From NCBI GenBank assembly GCA_021324935.1, contig JAJPIE010000044.1, positions 1 to 64,000 on the forward strand: DNA of 64,000 bases, in the 5' to 3' direction. The stretch comes from Acidobacteriota bacterium (GTDB lineage: Bacteria > Acidobacteriota > Terriglobia > Acidiferrales > UBA7541). The position numbers and the translations under genes were made by a program. Positions 9,365 to 18,232 of this stretch are shown here, one piece after another; positions within the stretch are counted from its first letter, which is position 1; every line of letters starts with the position of its first letter. Below the pieces are notes generated by a model. It saw only the letters and a list, made by a program, of their open reading frames with translations. It was not told the origin of the DNA and ran no database searches.

Positions 9365-10237
9365 ATGTCCGCTCAATCTTCCGTCAATCGAATCGATGCA
9401 AGCGCCGCTGTTCCCTCGGAAATCCATCTCCCTGCTCCTACCGCCTGGCCGTTCGTCCTTGGTCTTGGCTTCGTTCTTCTATTCGCCGGACTCCTCACCA
9501 GCGCCTCAATTAGTATTCTTGGCGCGTTTCTTTCCGTTGCCGCTTGTGTCGGCTGGTTTCGAGAAGTCCTCCCGCGCGAACACGAGGAAGTTGTGCCCGT
9601 CGTGCCCCGCGAAATCCCCATTCGCACCGAACGCCCGCGTGTCGAGCGCTTTCCCACCGCTCCCGAACCGGTCCGTGCTTGGCTGCCGCTCGAGACCTAT
9701 CCGATTTCCGCGGGCATCAAAGGAGGTTGGGCCGGCAGCGTAGCCATGGCGGTTCTCGCCTGTACTTTCGGTCTCATTAAAACCGGCAGCATCTGGTACC
9801 CCATCAACCTGCTGGGAGCCATCGTTTTCGAAGAACCGTTTCGCCTCGATCCGGCTCAACTCAACGCCTTCCACGGGAACACCTTCCTCGTCGCGCTTAT
9901 CTTCCACGCCACCGGCTCTACCCTGGTCGGCCTGCTCTACGGCGCCATGCTCCCCATGTTCCCGCGCAGGCCCATCTTGCTCGGAGGTGTCATCGCGCCC
10001 CTGCTTTGGTCCGGACTCCTTTCCTCCCTCCTCGGCCTTCTGAACCCTCTGCTCGAAAGTCTCATCAATTGGTATTGGTTCGCTGCTTCCCAGATCGGTT
10101 TCGGTGTCGTCGCTGGCCTCATCGTGATGCGCCAGCATCGAATCCCAACAAAGGAAAACATTCCTTTCGCCTTCCGCGCTGGCATTGAAGCCCCCGGCTT
10201 GATGCACAAAAAAGACGGTGGGGAGAAGCAACTTTGA
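9365..10237 (+). CDS. Membrane protein of the oxidase operon, function unknown
   Basis: A 290-residue protein. The frame opens earlier inside coxC, but the ATG at 9365, with GAGGAAA just before it, avoids the overlap. Two hydrophobic helices near residues 30-65 are followed by a charged, Pro/Arg-rich linker, then a C-terminal region with four or five more helices (about 120-265) containing 'FHGNTFLVALIFHATGS'. The first part resembles small subunit IV-like oxidase proteins in size and helix number; the second part is not a family I can name. Its position between coxC and the dihaem protein suggests a structural or assembly role in the oxidase. It overlaps the next start by four bases. Confidence 0.8.
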   Translation: MSAQSSVNRIDASAAVPSEIHLPAPTAWPFVLGLGFVLLFAGLLTSASISILGAFLSVAACVGWFREVLPREHEEVVPVVPREIPIRTERPRVERFPTAPEPVRAWLPLETYPISAGIKGGWAGSVAMAVLACTFGLIKTGSIWYPINLLGAIVFEEPFRLDPAQLNAFHGNTFLVALIFHATGSTLVGLLYGAMLPMFPRRPILLGGVIAPLLWSGLLSSLLGLLNPLLESLINWYWFAASQIGFGVVAGLIVMRQHRIPTKENIPFAFRAGIEAPGLMHKKDGGEKQL

Positions 10238-10962
10238 AAGCTACGGCGCATATCCTTTTGGCTTTCGCCGCGGGCGTTCTTTGGTTTTCCGGTTGCGATT
10301 CTGCGCCGGGCCGCCCAGCCACGGGCGCGGAATCTCTCCCTCCGGAAGAAATTCTCGACTTTAATGTTCTCTTTGCCACAAACTGCTCCGGTTGCCATGG
10401 CAGTGATGGTCATGGCGGCGCCGCGGTCGCGCTCTCCGATCCGGTCTATCTCGCGATCGTTGATGAAGACACCCTGCGCAAAGTCGTCACCTACGGCATT
10501 CCCGGCACCTCGATGGCTGCTTTCGGACAAAGCGCCGGTGGCATGCTCACCGCCAAGCAGATCGACGTCCTCGTCACGCAAATTCGCGCTCGCTGGAGCA
10601 AACTCGGCATTCTCGATGGCGCCAACCCGCCTTCCTACGCTGCTAGGTTTCCTGGCGACGCCGCCCGCGGCGAAGCGGTCTACAAGACTTTCTGTCAATC
10701 CTGCCACGGCCCGGATGGCCGCGGCGGCCCGAAGGGAAGTTCCATCACCGGCAACTCGTTCCTCGCTCTCCTCACCGATCAGGAACTCCGCACTATGACC
10801 ATCGTCGGGCGCCCGGATCGCAACGCTCCCGACTGGCGCAACGATCTTCCCGGCAGGCCCATGTCCGATCAGGAAATCACCGACGTTGTTGCCTGGCTCG
10901 CCTCGCATCGCGTTTCCACGCCGGGCCAGCCCTATCCCGCTTCCGGCAACTCGCAACCCTAG
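10234..10962 (+). CDS. Dihaem c-type cytochrome lipoprotein
   Basis: A 242-residue periplasmic electron carrier. The start is a TTG at 10234, overlapping the upstream stop and preceded by GGGGAG. A lipoprotein signal ends in F-S-G-C with Cys21 as the lipidation site. There are two cytochrome c domains: C51-x-x-C54-H55 (N-C-S-G-C-H) and C154-x-x-C157-H158 (F-C-Q-S-C-H-G-P-D-G-R-G-G). Between the oxidase and Rieske genes it is well placed to move electrons from the bc-type complex to the CuA/cytochrome c arm of CoxB. Confidence 0.9.
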   Translation: MKATAHILLAFAAGVLWFSGCDSAPGRPATGAESLPPEEILDFNVLFATNCSGCHGSDGHGGAAVALSDPVYLAIVDEDTLRKVVTYGIPGTSMAAFGQSAGGMLTAKQIDVLVTQIRARWSKLGILDGANPPSYAARFPGDAARGEAVYKTFCQSCHGPDGRGGPKGSSITGNSFLALLTDQELRTMTIVGRPDRNAPDWRNDLPGRPMSDQEITDVVAWLASHRVSTPGQPYPASGNSQP

Positions 10963-10974
10963 GAGCGCTTCCTC

Positions 10975-11520
10975 ATGCCCGATGAAAACACCATCTCTCG
11001 CCGCGGACTTCTCATGAAGCTCGGGGTCTTCTTCAACGGCCTGGTCGCCATCGGCCTCGCCGTCCCGATTGTTCGCTACCTCTTTTCCGCCGTCACGCGC
11101 GGCCGCGCAAATTCCTATTTGTCCTGGGTGCCTATCGGCCCGATCAGCGAATTTCCCGAAGGCGAAACGCGCCTCGCCACTTTCAGGAACCCCTTCGTCA
11201 TGCCCGCCGACGGCCAGACCGTCAACACCGCCTGCTGGGTGCGCCGCATCTCCGCCCAGCAATTCCAGGTCTTCGCCGTCAATTGCGCGCACCTCGGATG
11301 TCCCGTCCGCTGGTTCCCGCAGTCCGGCCTCTTCCTCTGCCCTTGCCACGGCGGCGCTTATTATCGTGACGGCTCGCGCGCTTCCGGTCCGCCAGAGCGC
11401 GGCCTCTTCGAATATCCCTACAAAGTCGAAAACGGTTTGATCACGATTCTGGCCGGAGAGCTTCCCACGCCCGGCGATCCTATAGCTTCTCTCGGCGAGG
11501 AGCGTCCCCCATGCGCGTGA
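10975..11520 (+). CDS. Rieske iron-sulphur protein of a bc-type complex
   Basis: A 181-residue membrane-anchored Rieske protein. It has a Tat-like N-terminus (S-R-R-G-L-L-M-K) and a hydrophobic helix to about residue 40. Cluster box one is C104-A-H106-L-G-C109 and box two is C122-P-C124-H125-G-G, so both Cys and both His ligands plus the disulphide pair are present. It transfers electrons from quinol to cytochrome c partners. It overlaps the cytochrome b gene by ten bases, which implies translational coupling. Confidence 0.95.
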   Translation: MPDENTISRRGLLMKLGVFFNGLVAIGLAVPIVRYLFSAVTRGRANSYLSWVPIGPISEFPEGETRLATFRNPFVMPADGQTVNTACWVRRISAQQFQVFAVNCAHLGCPVRWFPQSGLFLCPCHGGAYYRDGSRASGPPERGLFEYPYKVENGLITILAGELPTPGDPIASLGEERPPCA

Positions 11521-12986
11521 TCACGCAAATCGGCGAATGGGTTGATCGCCGCGTCCAGCTTGGCGCCGCAATCCGCGAAGCTGCCGGGCATCACGTCCCG
11601 CGCAAAACCGCCAGTTGGTTTTACGTCTTCGGCAGCGCGGCCCTCGCCGTTTTTGTTCTTCAGCTTCTTACCGGAATCTTGCTCGCCCTCGTCTATGTCC
11701 CCTCTGCCGCCGAAGCCTGGAATTCGCTGCAGGTTCTCAATCACGATGTGACCCTGGGCTGGTTCCTTCGTGCGCTTCACGGCTGGGGCTCCAACTTCAT
11801 GGTCGCCATCGTCCTTCTTCACATGGTGCAGGTCTTTCTCTTTGGTGCGTACAAATTCCCCCGCGAACTCACCTGGATCGTTGGCGTCTTCCTTCTTCTC
11901 ATGACGCTTGGTATGGCCTTCAGCGGTCAGGTCCTGCGCTTCGATCAGGACGCCTACTGGGGCATCGGCATCGGCGCCTCGATCACCAGCCGTGTACCGG
12001 TCATCGGCCCTCTCGCCGTGAAACTCATGCTCGGTGGGCCCATCATCGCCGGGGCCACGCTCTCCCGCTTTTTCGCCCTGCACGTTTTCCTTATCCCAGG
12101 CTTGCTCATCGCCTTCGTCAGCCTCCATCTTCTGATGGTCCTCAAGCTGGGCATCAATGAGTGGCCTATGCCCGGCCGCATCGTCAGCCGCGCCACTTAT
12201 GCCGCCGAATACGAAGAACTTCTCGAGAAGGATGGCGTGCCTTTTGTCCCTTATGCCATCTGGAAGGATCTTGTCTTTTCCGCTGTCATTCTTCTGGCCG
12301 TCGCTGCGTGCGCTCTCTATTTCGGCCCCTTTGGCCCCGGTGGGCGCCCCGATCCCACCCTTATTCAGACCGCTCCCCGCCCCGATTATTTCTTTCTCTG
12401 GCTCTACGCCATGCTCTCCTTGCTTCCCGCCTCGCTCGAAACGCCCGCGCTCTTGATCGGCCCGGTTGTGGTCATCATCGCTCTCCTCTTCCTTCCATTC
12501 CTTTTTGGCGAAGGTGAAAAAAACTGGCGTCGTCGTCCCATCGCTGTCCTCAGCGTTCTCCTGATCGCTATCTCCCTCGGCACGTTCACACACCTCGCGG
12601 GTTACGCTCCCTGGAGCCCGCAGATGAATGCCTGGAGCGGCGATCCCGTGCCCGATCGTTTTCTGAAAAACACCACGGCTCTCGAGCGCCAGGGCGCGCT
12701 TGTCTTTCAGCTCAAGCAGTGCCGCAACTGCCATTCACTTGGCAGCCAGGGAGGGCAGCGTGGCCCGGCCCTCGATGAAGTCGCTCTCCGTCTCACGCAG
12801 GATCAGCTCATTCGGCAGGTGATTCAGGGCGGTGGTAACATGCCCGCCTATGGGAAAAATCTCAGCCCCGCGGAAACCACCGCTCTCGTCGCCTTTCTGA
12901 TGACCCTCCATCCCCCGGGCTATCTCCCCGCGCGCGACGCTGCGCTCGAACATATCTCCTCTACTATCGTTTCACCGCAGCATTAG
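11511..12986 (+). CDS. Cytochrome b with C-terminal cytochrome c domain
   Basis: A 491-residue protein. The N-terminal half is cytochrome b/b6: haem-ligand histidines occur in R-A-L-H-G-W-G-S-N, L-L-H-M-V-Q-V, F-A-L-H-V-F-L and the following S-L-H-L-L-M. A subunit IV-like helical region follows (about residues 245-365). A C-terminal cytochrome c domain has C404-R-N-C407-H408 and a distal 'NMPAYGKNLSP' methionine segment. A fused cytochrome c on cytochrome b is known from several non-proteobacterial bc complexes. With the Rieske gene it forms a quinol:cytochrome c reductase feeding the oxidase encoded upstream. Confidence 0.93.
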   Translation: MRVITQIGEWVDRRVQLGAAIREAAGHHVPRKTASWFYVFGSAALAVFVLQLLTGILLALVYVPSAAEAWNSLQVLNHDVTLGWFLRALHGWGSNFMVAIVLLHMVQVFLFGAYKFPRELTWIVGVFLLLMTLGMAFSGQVLRFDQDAYWGIGIGASITSRVPVIGPLAVKLMLGGPIIAGATLSRFFALHVFLIPGLLIAFVSLHLLMVLKLGINEWPMPGRIVSRATYAAEYEELLEKDGVPFVPYAIWKDLVFSAVILLAVAACALYFGPFGPGGRPDPTLIQTAPRPDYFFLWLYAMLSLLPASLETPALLIGPVVVIIALLFLPFLFGEGEKNWRRRPIAVLSVLLIAISLGTFTHLAGYAPWSPQMNAWSGDPVPDRFLKNTTALERQGALVFQLKQCRNCHSLGSQGGQRGPALDEVALRLTQDQLIRQVIQGGGNMPAYGKNLSPAETTALVAFLMTLHPPGYLPARDAALEHISSTIVSPQH

Positions 12987-12993
12987 ACGCACG

Positions 12994-13845
12994 ATGCCAC
13001 TGATGAACCATCACGTCCCCGGCCATTGGACACTGCCCCTCCCGCTCACGCTCTTGTGCCTTCTCTTCGTCATTCTCTACTTCAAAGGCTGGCGCAATCT
13101 CCGGGCGAATCCCGCTGGAAAAATCTCCACGTCGCGTGCTATCGGCTTCTTGTCGGGACTTCTTCTGATCTGGATCGCCATCGGCTCTCCTCTCGCAATG
13201 CTGGACGCGCAGCTTCTCACCGCTCACATGGTCCAGCACCTTCTCCTGATGACGATCGGTCCAGCGCTCCTCTTGCTCGGCGCTCCGCTGCTCGCGCTTC
13301 GTAGCTCGCTGCCGCAGCGCTTCGTGCAGGCCCTTCTCGATCCAATGTTCCGTTCCAATCCACTCCAATCCGTGGGTAAATTCCTTTCCAACCCCATCGT
13401 CTGCTGGCTCGCTGCCTCCGTGACGCTCATCCTCTGGCACATCCCCACTATCTTTGCCGTCGCGCTCGAATCTCCCGCTTTGCACCTCGCTGAACACGCC
13501 ACCTTCCTTTTTGCTGGCTTCTTTTTCTGGTGGCCCGTCATTCAGCCTTGGCCTGCCAGCCCCATCTGGCCGCGTTGGCCTCTCCTCCTCTACCTTTTCC
13601 TCGCCACTATCCCCTGCGACATTCTTTCCGCCTACCTCACTTTCTCTGACCGCGTCGTTTACACCTCCTACCTTCAGAATCCGCCAGCCCTCGGCTTCTC
13701 TGTGCTCCAGGACCAGCAATTCGCAGGATCGCTTATGTGGACCTGCGTCACGATCATTTACCTTGTGCCGGCTGCCATTCTCACCATCCGCCTCCTCGGG
13801 TGCCAGCCTCAGGAAACCCATTCCTCGGGGTTGGCGAAGCCCTGA
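12994..13845 (+). CDS. ctaG: CtaG-family oxidase assembly membrane protein
   Basis: A 283-residue integral membrane protein of the caa3 CtaG family (distinct from the proteobacterial Cox11-type CtaG). It has about seven helices, an 'HMVQHLLLM' His cluster and an 'EHATFLFAGFFFWWPV' segment that are typical of the family. Members help place copper or assemble the oxidase in caa3 systems. It closes the respiratory operon, eight bases after cytochrome b. No plus-strand terminator follows it; the hairpin at 13975-13999 faces the other way. Confidence 0.88.
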   Translation: MPLMNHHVPGHWTLPLPLTLLCLLFVILYFKGWRNLRANPAGKISTSRAIGFLSGLLLIWIAIGSPLAMLDAQLLTAHMVQHLLLMTIGPALLLLGAPLLALRSSLPQRFVQALLDPMFRSNPLQSVGKFLSNPIVCWLAASVTLILWHIPTIFAVALESPALHLAEHATFLFAGFFFWWPVIQPWPASPIWPRWPLLLYLFLATIPCDILSAYLTFSDRVVYTSYLQNPPALGFSVLQDQQFAGSLMWTCVTIIYLVPAAILTIRLLGCQPQETHSSGLAKP

Positions 13846-13965
13846 CGTGCCCTGTTCGTGCCTCCTGGTCTATGCGGTTTCAATCTCCTCGGCTACGTCC
13901 CAAGGCCGCTCCACAAGGGAAGGGAATGCTGGCGTGGACGACATTCGCGATGGAATTTGTCTGAA

Positions 13966-13999
13966 GTAAAAAAAAGCTGCCTGCTTTCGGCAGGCAGCT
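13966..13999 (-). terminator. Intrinsic terminator of the PEP-CTERM gene
   Basis: A perfect 10-bp stem AGCTGCCTGC (13975-13984) / GCAGGCAGCT (13990-13999) with a five-base loop. On the minus strand it is followed by seven or more T residues (A-run at 13968-13974). It lies 25 bases past the stop of the minus-strand gene at 14025. Confidence 0.88.
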
Positions 14000-14024
14000 C
14001 AAAGGGCTGGAACTTAAAGTATCG

Positions 14025-14612
14025 TCAGAATGCTAGGTCGAGTCGCCTCTTCGTCATCGCGAAACCCAGCAGCAACAGCAGACCGCTCCCGAGCAGCAGC
14101 AACGCGCTCGGTTCCGGAACGTCGATCGAAACGTCCTCACCCACTGTGAACGGGCCGGTGAAATCCACTTCCACCGCCGGGCAGGCCACGGTTACCTGCT
14201 GCCCAGACTGATTATAGGATGTGCACGAAAGCGGACTAAACCCTTGCGCCACCGCGTTGCTCAGCAAACCCTGCAATGTCGGCAGGAAACCGCAACCGGT
14301 TGAAATCGGCGGCACCGGCTGACAAGTCCAGCTCTCGTTCAAGAACTGGCTGAGTGATTCTCCGGAGAACGGGATCACCTCAATGTAAACCACGCCATTT
14401 TCTGCGATCAGCGGGTTATCCAGAAACCAGTCGCTCGTTCCGGAAGCATCCGTGACGAAAAGCGGATCCTGCGCGCTCTCGCCCGCCATCGTGTGCGTCG
14501 ATGCTCCAGACGGCCCCAGCTTGATCGTCGGATCCACCACGCCGTCGGCCCGAACGGAAGCGGAGAACATCGCCAAAACCATCGCTAGTAATAGTACCTT
14601 CATCGCCTTCAT
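14025..14612 (-). CDS. PEP-CTERM sorting-signal exported protein, sigma-54 driven
   Basis: The frame is open upstream to 14693, but the ATG at 14612 has a TAGGAG ribosome-binding site and starts a normal signal peptide (M-K-A-M-K-V, hydrophobic core, V-R-A-D). The mature protein is about 145 residues with several Cys and no family I recognise. It ends with V-P-E-P, a run of Leu/Gly and K-R-R-L-D, a complete PEP-CTERM signal for exosortase processing. A sigma-54 type promoter lies at 14660-14675 and an intrinsic terminator follows the stop, so it is a single-gene unit. Sigma-54 control of PEP-CTERM genes is known from the PrsK/PrsR systems; those regulators are not in this window. Confidence 0.82.
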   Translation of the reverse strand: MKAMKVLLLAMVLAMFSASVRADGVVDPTIKLGPSGASTHTMAGESAQDPLFVTDASGTSDWFLDNPLIAENGVVYIEVIPFSGESLSQFLNESWTCQPVPPISTGCGFLPTLQGLLSNAVAQGFSPLSCTSYNQSGQQVTVACPAVEVDFTGPFTVGEDVSIDVPEPSALLLLGSGLLLLLGFAMTKRRLDLAF

Positions 14613-14659
14613 GTGCACTCCTACCCCCTCGGGTCTGGGGACCGAGACGTGTTTACATC

Positions 14660-14675
14660 TGCAGGGCCATTGCCA
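14660..14675 (-). promoter_or_regulatory. Sigma-54 (-24/-12) promoter of the PEP-CTERM gene
   Basis: On the minus strand the sequence reads TGGCAATGGCCCTGCA. The -24 GG and -12 GC have exactly the required ten-base separation, and TGGCA plus TGCA match the consensus TGGCAC-N5-TTGCA. The start codon is about 48 bases downstream of the -12 element, leaving a short leader with the TAGGAG site. Confidence 0.7.
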
Positions 14676-15014
14676 AACACTCGAGATTTCCACCGCTTTA
14701 ACTACCTATTTTTCAATCGGTTACAACACTCCTGAAAAACTCTCTCGGCACCCTGCGCAAAGTTTTTCCCATTCCTTCGACCCAATGGCCGAAATTTTGC
14801 AAAATTGGATTTTTGCAAAAGTACCAGTACCTTTTCAACTTCCTATACTTGGATCTTTCCGGCACGTTTCCTGGGATGGTTCGCCAAACCCTGCGTCAAC
14901 CCCGGTGCCTCCGGGCTGGTCAAACAAACTTGGTGTCATCATTCATCCGGAACAGGCAGTCTTGAAATTCCTTGCAGGGTTTGGTGCAGGCTGGCTGTGT
15001 CTAGCCTGGACTGG
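14676..15014. promoter_or_regulatory. Upstream region with TTTTGCAAAA direct repeats
   Basis: With the promoter and leader, 402 bases lie between the PEP-CTERM start and the end of the kinase gene. Two copies of the palindrome TTTTGCAAAA lie at 14795-14804 and 14811-14820 (16 bases start to start), followed by a GTACC-A-GTACC duplication. They are 120-160 bases upstream of the sigma-54 promoter, a usual place for an enhancer-binding activator. The activator-site reading is inference. Confidence 0.35.
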
Positions 15015-17906
15015 CTATTTGCTCTTGGCGGAATACCTCTTCAGCAGCGCTTCATAATCCGGCCGCGAGTGCAGTGCCATAAACTCCGGCTCCGCCGCCA
15101 CCTCTTTTGCCGAGTATCCCTTCTGCAGGGCAAGCGTCAGGTCCTTGACCGCTGCATCGGGCTTGTTTCCGAGGGTCTTTACAATCGCGGAAATATAGAT
15201 CAGATAGGAATCCGTTGGATTGATCTCCCGCGCCCTTTTCACAAATTGCTCTGCCTGCGCGGTGTCACCCTTCTTCGCGTAGTAGAGCGCCATCCTTCCG
15301 GAAACGTCGGCGTCCCGCGGATTCACCTTAAGCTCCTGGTAGCCCAAGGTGATCGCCTTTTGATAGGTTGCCGCTGCCTGAGCCGAATCTCCCGCCAGCC
15401 GGTATCCATCGGCCAGATTCCCGCTGTTCACTTCGTCGTCCGGGTTCATCTCCACTGCCTTCTGAAACATGGCAACCGCTTCCGGGTACTTCTTCAGGTA
15501 GAAGTAAACCGTCCCAAGATTTGAATAGACGTCCGCTGTCGGCTTGATTGCCAGCGATTTCTGGAAAGCCCCAATCGTCTCCTCATACTTGCCCATGCTC
15601 AGATACGCGGCGCCCAGGTCGCTGTACCCGACCGGGTTGTCGGGCTCGAGGTTCACGATTTGCTGATAGGTCTCAACGGCTTTTTCCATCTCCCCGAATT
15701 TGTAGTACGCATTCCCCAATCCGGAGAGGTTGTACCAGTAATAAGGATTCAGATCCACGGCCTTTTTCAATGCCTTCAGTGCTTCGTCTTTCTGTCCGTT
15801 CGCCATATATGCATTGCCTAACCGGCGGTACGCTTCATCCGAATTCGGCGCAAGGTCCAGCGCGCGCTTGTCCTCTGCTATTGCCTGCGTTATCTGTCCC
15901 GTCGCCGCATAGGCGCTTCCCAAAGCGAAATGCACTTCCGGCAGATTGTCGTTCAGTTGCGCCGCTTGCTTCGCCTGGATCACGGCTTGCTCGGACCAAT
16001 GCTTGTCGTTCTTCTGCCGGTACATTGCCAGGTTGGCGTCCGCCAACCCCGAATATGCCAGCGCGAAGTTCGGATCCTTCTGCAGCGCCTTGCCGAAGAA
16101 ATCCATCGCCGTCTGGATCGTCTTTTGATCCGCATTTCCCCCCAGCGCGTTTCGCCCCTTTAGGTATAGGTTGTACGCCTCGATATTCTCCGTCGGGTGG
16201 GCGGCGATCGCTGCCGATTCCTTGTCCGTCAATTTTGCTTCCAGTGCGTCCGCCAGTTTATTGAATATCTGGTCCTCGATGGTCAAAAGGTCGCCGGTGA
16301 CCCCGCCAAATTCCTGGCTCCAAACCCGCTTGTTCTCCGCCAGATTTTCCAGGTCGACCGTGATTCTTAAATTGTCTCCGGATCCTTGCACCGTCCCCTG
16401 TACGATCATATTGACGCCGAGTTCTTTGGCCACTTGGCCCAGCGGCGTTTTCGGATCGATTTTCGCCGCTTCCGAGGAATTCGCCATCCGCACGTCTTTC
16501 AACTCAAACAGCTTTGTGGAAACGGCTTCCCTCAATCCATACGCAACGTCCCCCAGCGTCGCCTGATCGCCGACCACGCGGAACGGCATCACCGCCACGA
16601 ATTTTCCCTGAGACAAGGCCGGCAAACTCGCGTTGACTGTCGCCGGACGACCCCCCACCTCCGCCGGCCGGAAAAGCATCTCCCTCGTTCGCGGAATTGC
16701 CAGGAACAACACCGCTGCCAGCGCCACCGTCGCTGCCGGCCCCACCCACTTCCATGCAATCCTGCTCGATTGCGGCGGCGCCTGCATGATCATCGACGCC
16801 ATCACCGGCCGCTTCCCCTGCCATGCATCCAGGTCCGTAATGATTTCCGCTGCCGTCGGGTACCGTTTGCTTAAATCGCGTTCCAGGCAGCGGCTCACGA
16901 TGTCGCTCAATCCTGCCGGCACCGTCGCATCAATCTCCGAAAGCGGCACCGCCCGCTCCTGGTTCCTCATCAGCAGGCTGGCCATCGCCGTTTCGGCTTT
17001 GAACGGCATTCTCCCGCTCAGCAATTCATAGAAGATCAATCCCACCGCGAACAAATCCGACTGTTGGTTCAGCGGCTTGCCCATCGCCTGTTCGGGAGAC
17101 ATGTATTCGATTGTCCCCAGCAGTGCCCCCGTCTGCGTCATTCCTTCCGATTCCACGGATCGCGCCAGGCCAAAATCCATCACCAGGATTCGCCCGCTCT
17201 TGTCCCGCATGATGTTCTGCGGCTTCAGATCGCGATGGATAATTCCCGCCGTGTGCGCCGCATCCAGCGCCGTGCACACCTGCCGGATGATTTCCACCGC
17301 CTCCTCCGGCGAGACCTTGCCGTGCTCTCTCAGGATCTGTCGAAGGTCCCTGCCTTCCACAAACTCCATCGTGATGAACTTCACGCCGTCCGCTTCCGCC
17401 AGGTCGTAAATGCGGATTACGTTCTTGTGCGTCACCTGGTGTGCGGTCAGCAACTCTTGCTTGAACCGCGCCAGAATCGCCGGGTTGCTCGCCATCTCCG
17501 GCCGGATTAGCTTCAAGGCCACGGTCCGTTCCACTTCCATGTCCTTGGCTTTGTAGACCGCGCCCATCCCCCCTTCGCCCAACAGCGCCAGAATTTCGTA
17601 CCGGCCACCCAGCAGGTCGCCCTCTTGCAGTACCACGTTTTGGTAGGAAGTTACGTAAGAGCGAGGTCCGCTTGGCGTTCTCACCGAAGTCCCACCCCCC
17701 TGGTCCGGCGGTGGCTGAACCACTGTCGCTCCGGGGTCGGCAGGCGGTTTTCGGGCTGGCGGGGCAGGCGTGGGGGGAATATCTATAAAAGTAGCGCCAT
17801 CATTATCCAGCGGCACCTCGCTGGGCGAGCTATCGCCCTTCGCAGGCGCACGGAGTCCTCCGCTGGCGTCCTGGCTGCGACCTGGCTTGGGCTTCAAATC
17901 ATCCAT
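15015..17906 (-). CDS. Ser/Thr protein kinase with TolB-like domain and TPR array
   Basis: I use the ATG at 17906 (963 residues); a GTG at 17936 in the same frame is an alternative, and neither has a strong ribosome-binding site. A Pro-rich linker (about 40-80) precedes the Hanks kinase domain at about 101-370, with G-E-G-G-M-G, Lys132, H-R-D with Asp226 and D-F-G at 244-246. A membrane helix lies near 390-412, then a TolB/FlgO-like domain ('FVAVMPFRVVGDQ') and about ten TPR repeats. It shares domain order and many kinase motifs with the protein at 1865, but lacks its N-terminal zinc ribbon. It points away from the peptide-modification genes at 18233 and is probably not part of that operon. 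Confidence 0.9.
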   Translation of the reverse strand: MDDLKPKPGRSQDASGGLRAPAKGDSSPSEVPLDNDGATFIDIPPTPAPPARKPPADPGATVVQPPPDQGGGTSVRTPSGPRSYVTSYQNVVLQEGDLLGGRYEILALLGEGGMGAVYKAKDMEVERTVALKLIRPEMASNPAILARFKQELLTAHQVTHKNVIRIYDLAEADGVKFITMEFVEGRDLRQILREHGKVSPEEAVEIIRQVCTALDAAHTAGIIHRDLKPQNIMRDKSGRILVMDFGLARSVESEGMTQTGALLGTIEYMSPEQAMGKPLNQQSDLFAVGLIFYELLSGRMPFKAETAMASLLMRNQERAVPLSEIDATVPAGLSDIVSRCLERDLSKRYPTAAEIITDLDAWQGKRPVMASMIMQAPPQSSRIAWKWVGPAATVALAAVLFLAIPRTREMLFRPAEVGGRPATVNASLPALSQGKFVAVMPFRVVGDQATLGDVAYGLREAVSTKLFELKDVRMANSSEAAKIDPKTPLGQVAKELGVNMIVQGTVQGSGDNLRITVDLENLAENKRVWSQEFGGVTGDLLTIEDQIFNKLADALEAKLTDKESAAIAAHPTENIEAYNLYLKGRNALGGNADQKTIQTAMDFFGKALQKDPNFALAYSGLADANLAMYRQKNDKHWSEQAVIQAKQAAQLNDNLPEVHFALGSAYAATGQITQAIAEDKRALDLAPNSDEAYRRLGNAYMANGQKDEALKALKKAVDLNPYYWYNLSGLGNAYYKFGEMEKAVETYQQIVNLEPDNPVGYSDLGAAYLSMGKYEETIGAFQKSLAIKPTADVYSNLGTVYFYLKKYPEAVAMFQKAVEMNPDDEVNSGNLADGYRLAGDSAQAAATYQKAITLGYQELKVNPRDADVSGRMALYYAKKGDTAQAEQFVKRAREINPTDSYLIYISAIVKTLGNKPDAAVKDLTLALQKGYSAKEVAAEPEFMALHSRPDYEALLKRYSAKSK

Positions 17907-18232
17907 GGAGCGACCCGGACCCAAACACACCCTCACGTCCGGCTTCTGCTGAGCCGCTTGGGTCCAACGGCCTCAGTATATACCCTTGTCGGCTCTACCG
18001 TCGGTTAAAGTCGAGTGAACTCCCCTGCCTGGTATCTTCCGAGTACAGTCCCGCTCTTTTCACAACGGTTTCGATTCCAAGGACTTCCTTCCCTCGATGT
18101 CCAATCCGTAAACCTATACCGTTTGGGTACACTCCTTCTTCCAATTTGTGGCACTCCTGTCTCAATACTGGACACTGTTCCTAGATTTGTTTCTAGTCCG
18201 TACGGCTCCACCTGAGGTGAGGTGTGTCACTG
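17907..18232. other. Divergent promoter region before the peptide-modification operon
   Basis: 326 bases with no gene. It is less GC-rich than its surroundings and contains several GTAC/ACTCC-like short motifs. A TGGCAC at about 18151 resembles a -24 element, but the matching -12 dinucleotide is TC rather than GC, so I do not call a sigma-54 promoter. A strong purine tract GAGGTGAGG at 18214-18222 is the ribosome-binding site of the next gene. Confidence 0.4.

Noticed and set aside
18151..18166. TGGCAC-like element before the peptide-modification operon as a sigma-54 promoter
   Set aside because: The -24 part matches but the required GC at -12 is TC, the most conserved pair is lost.
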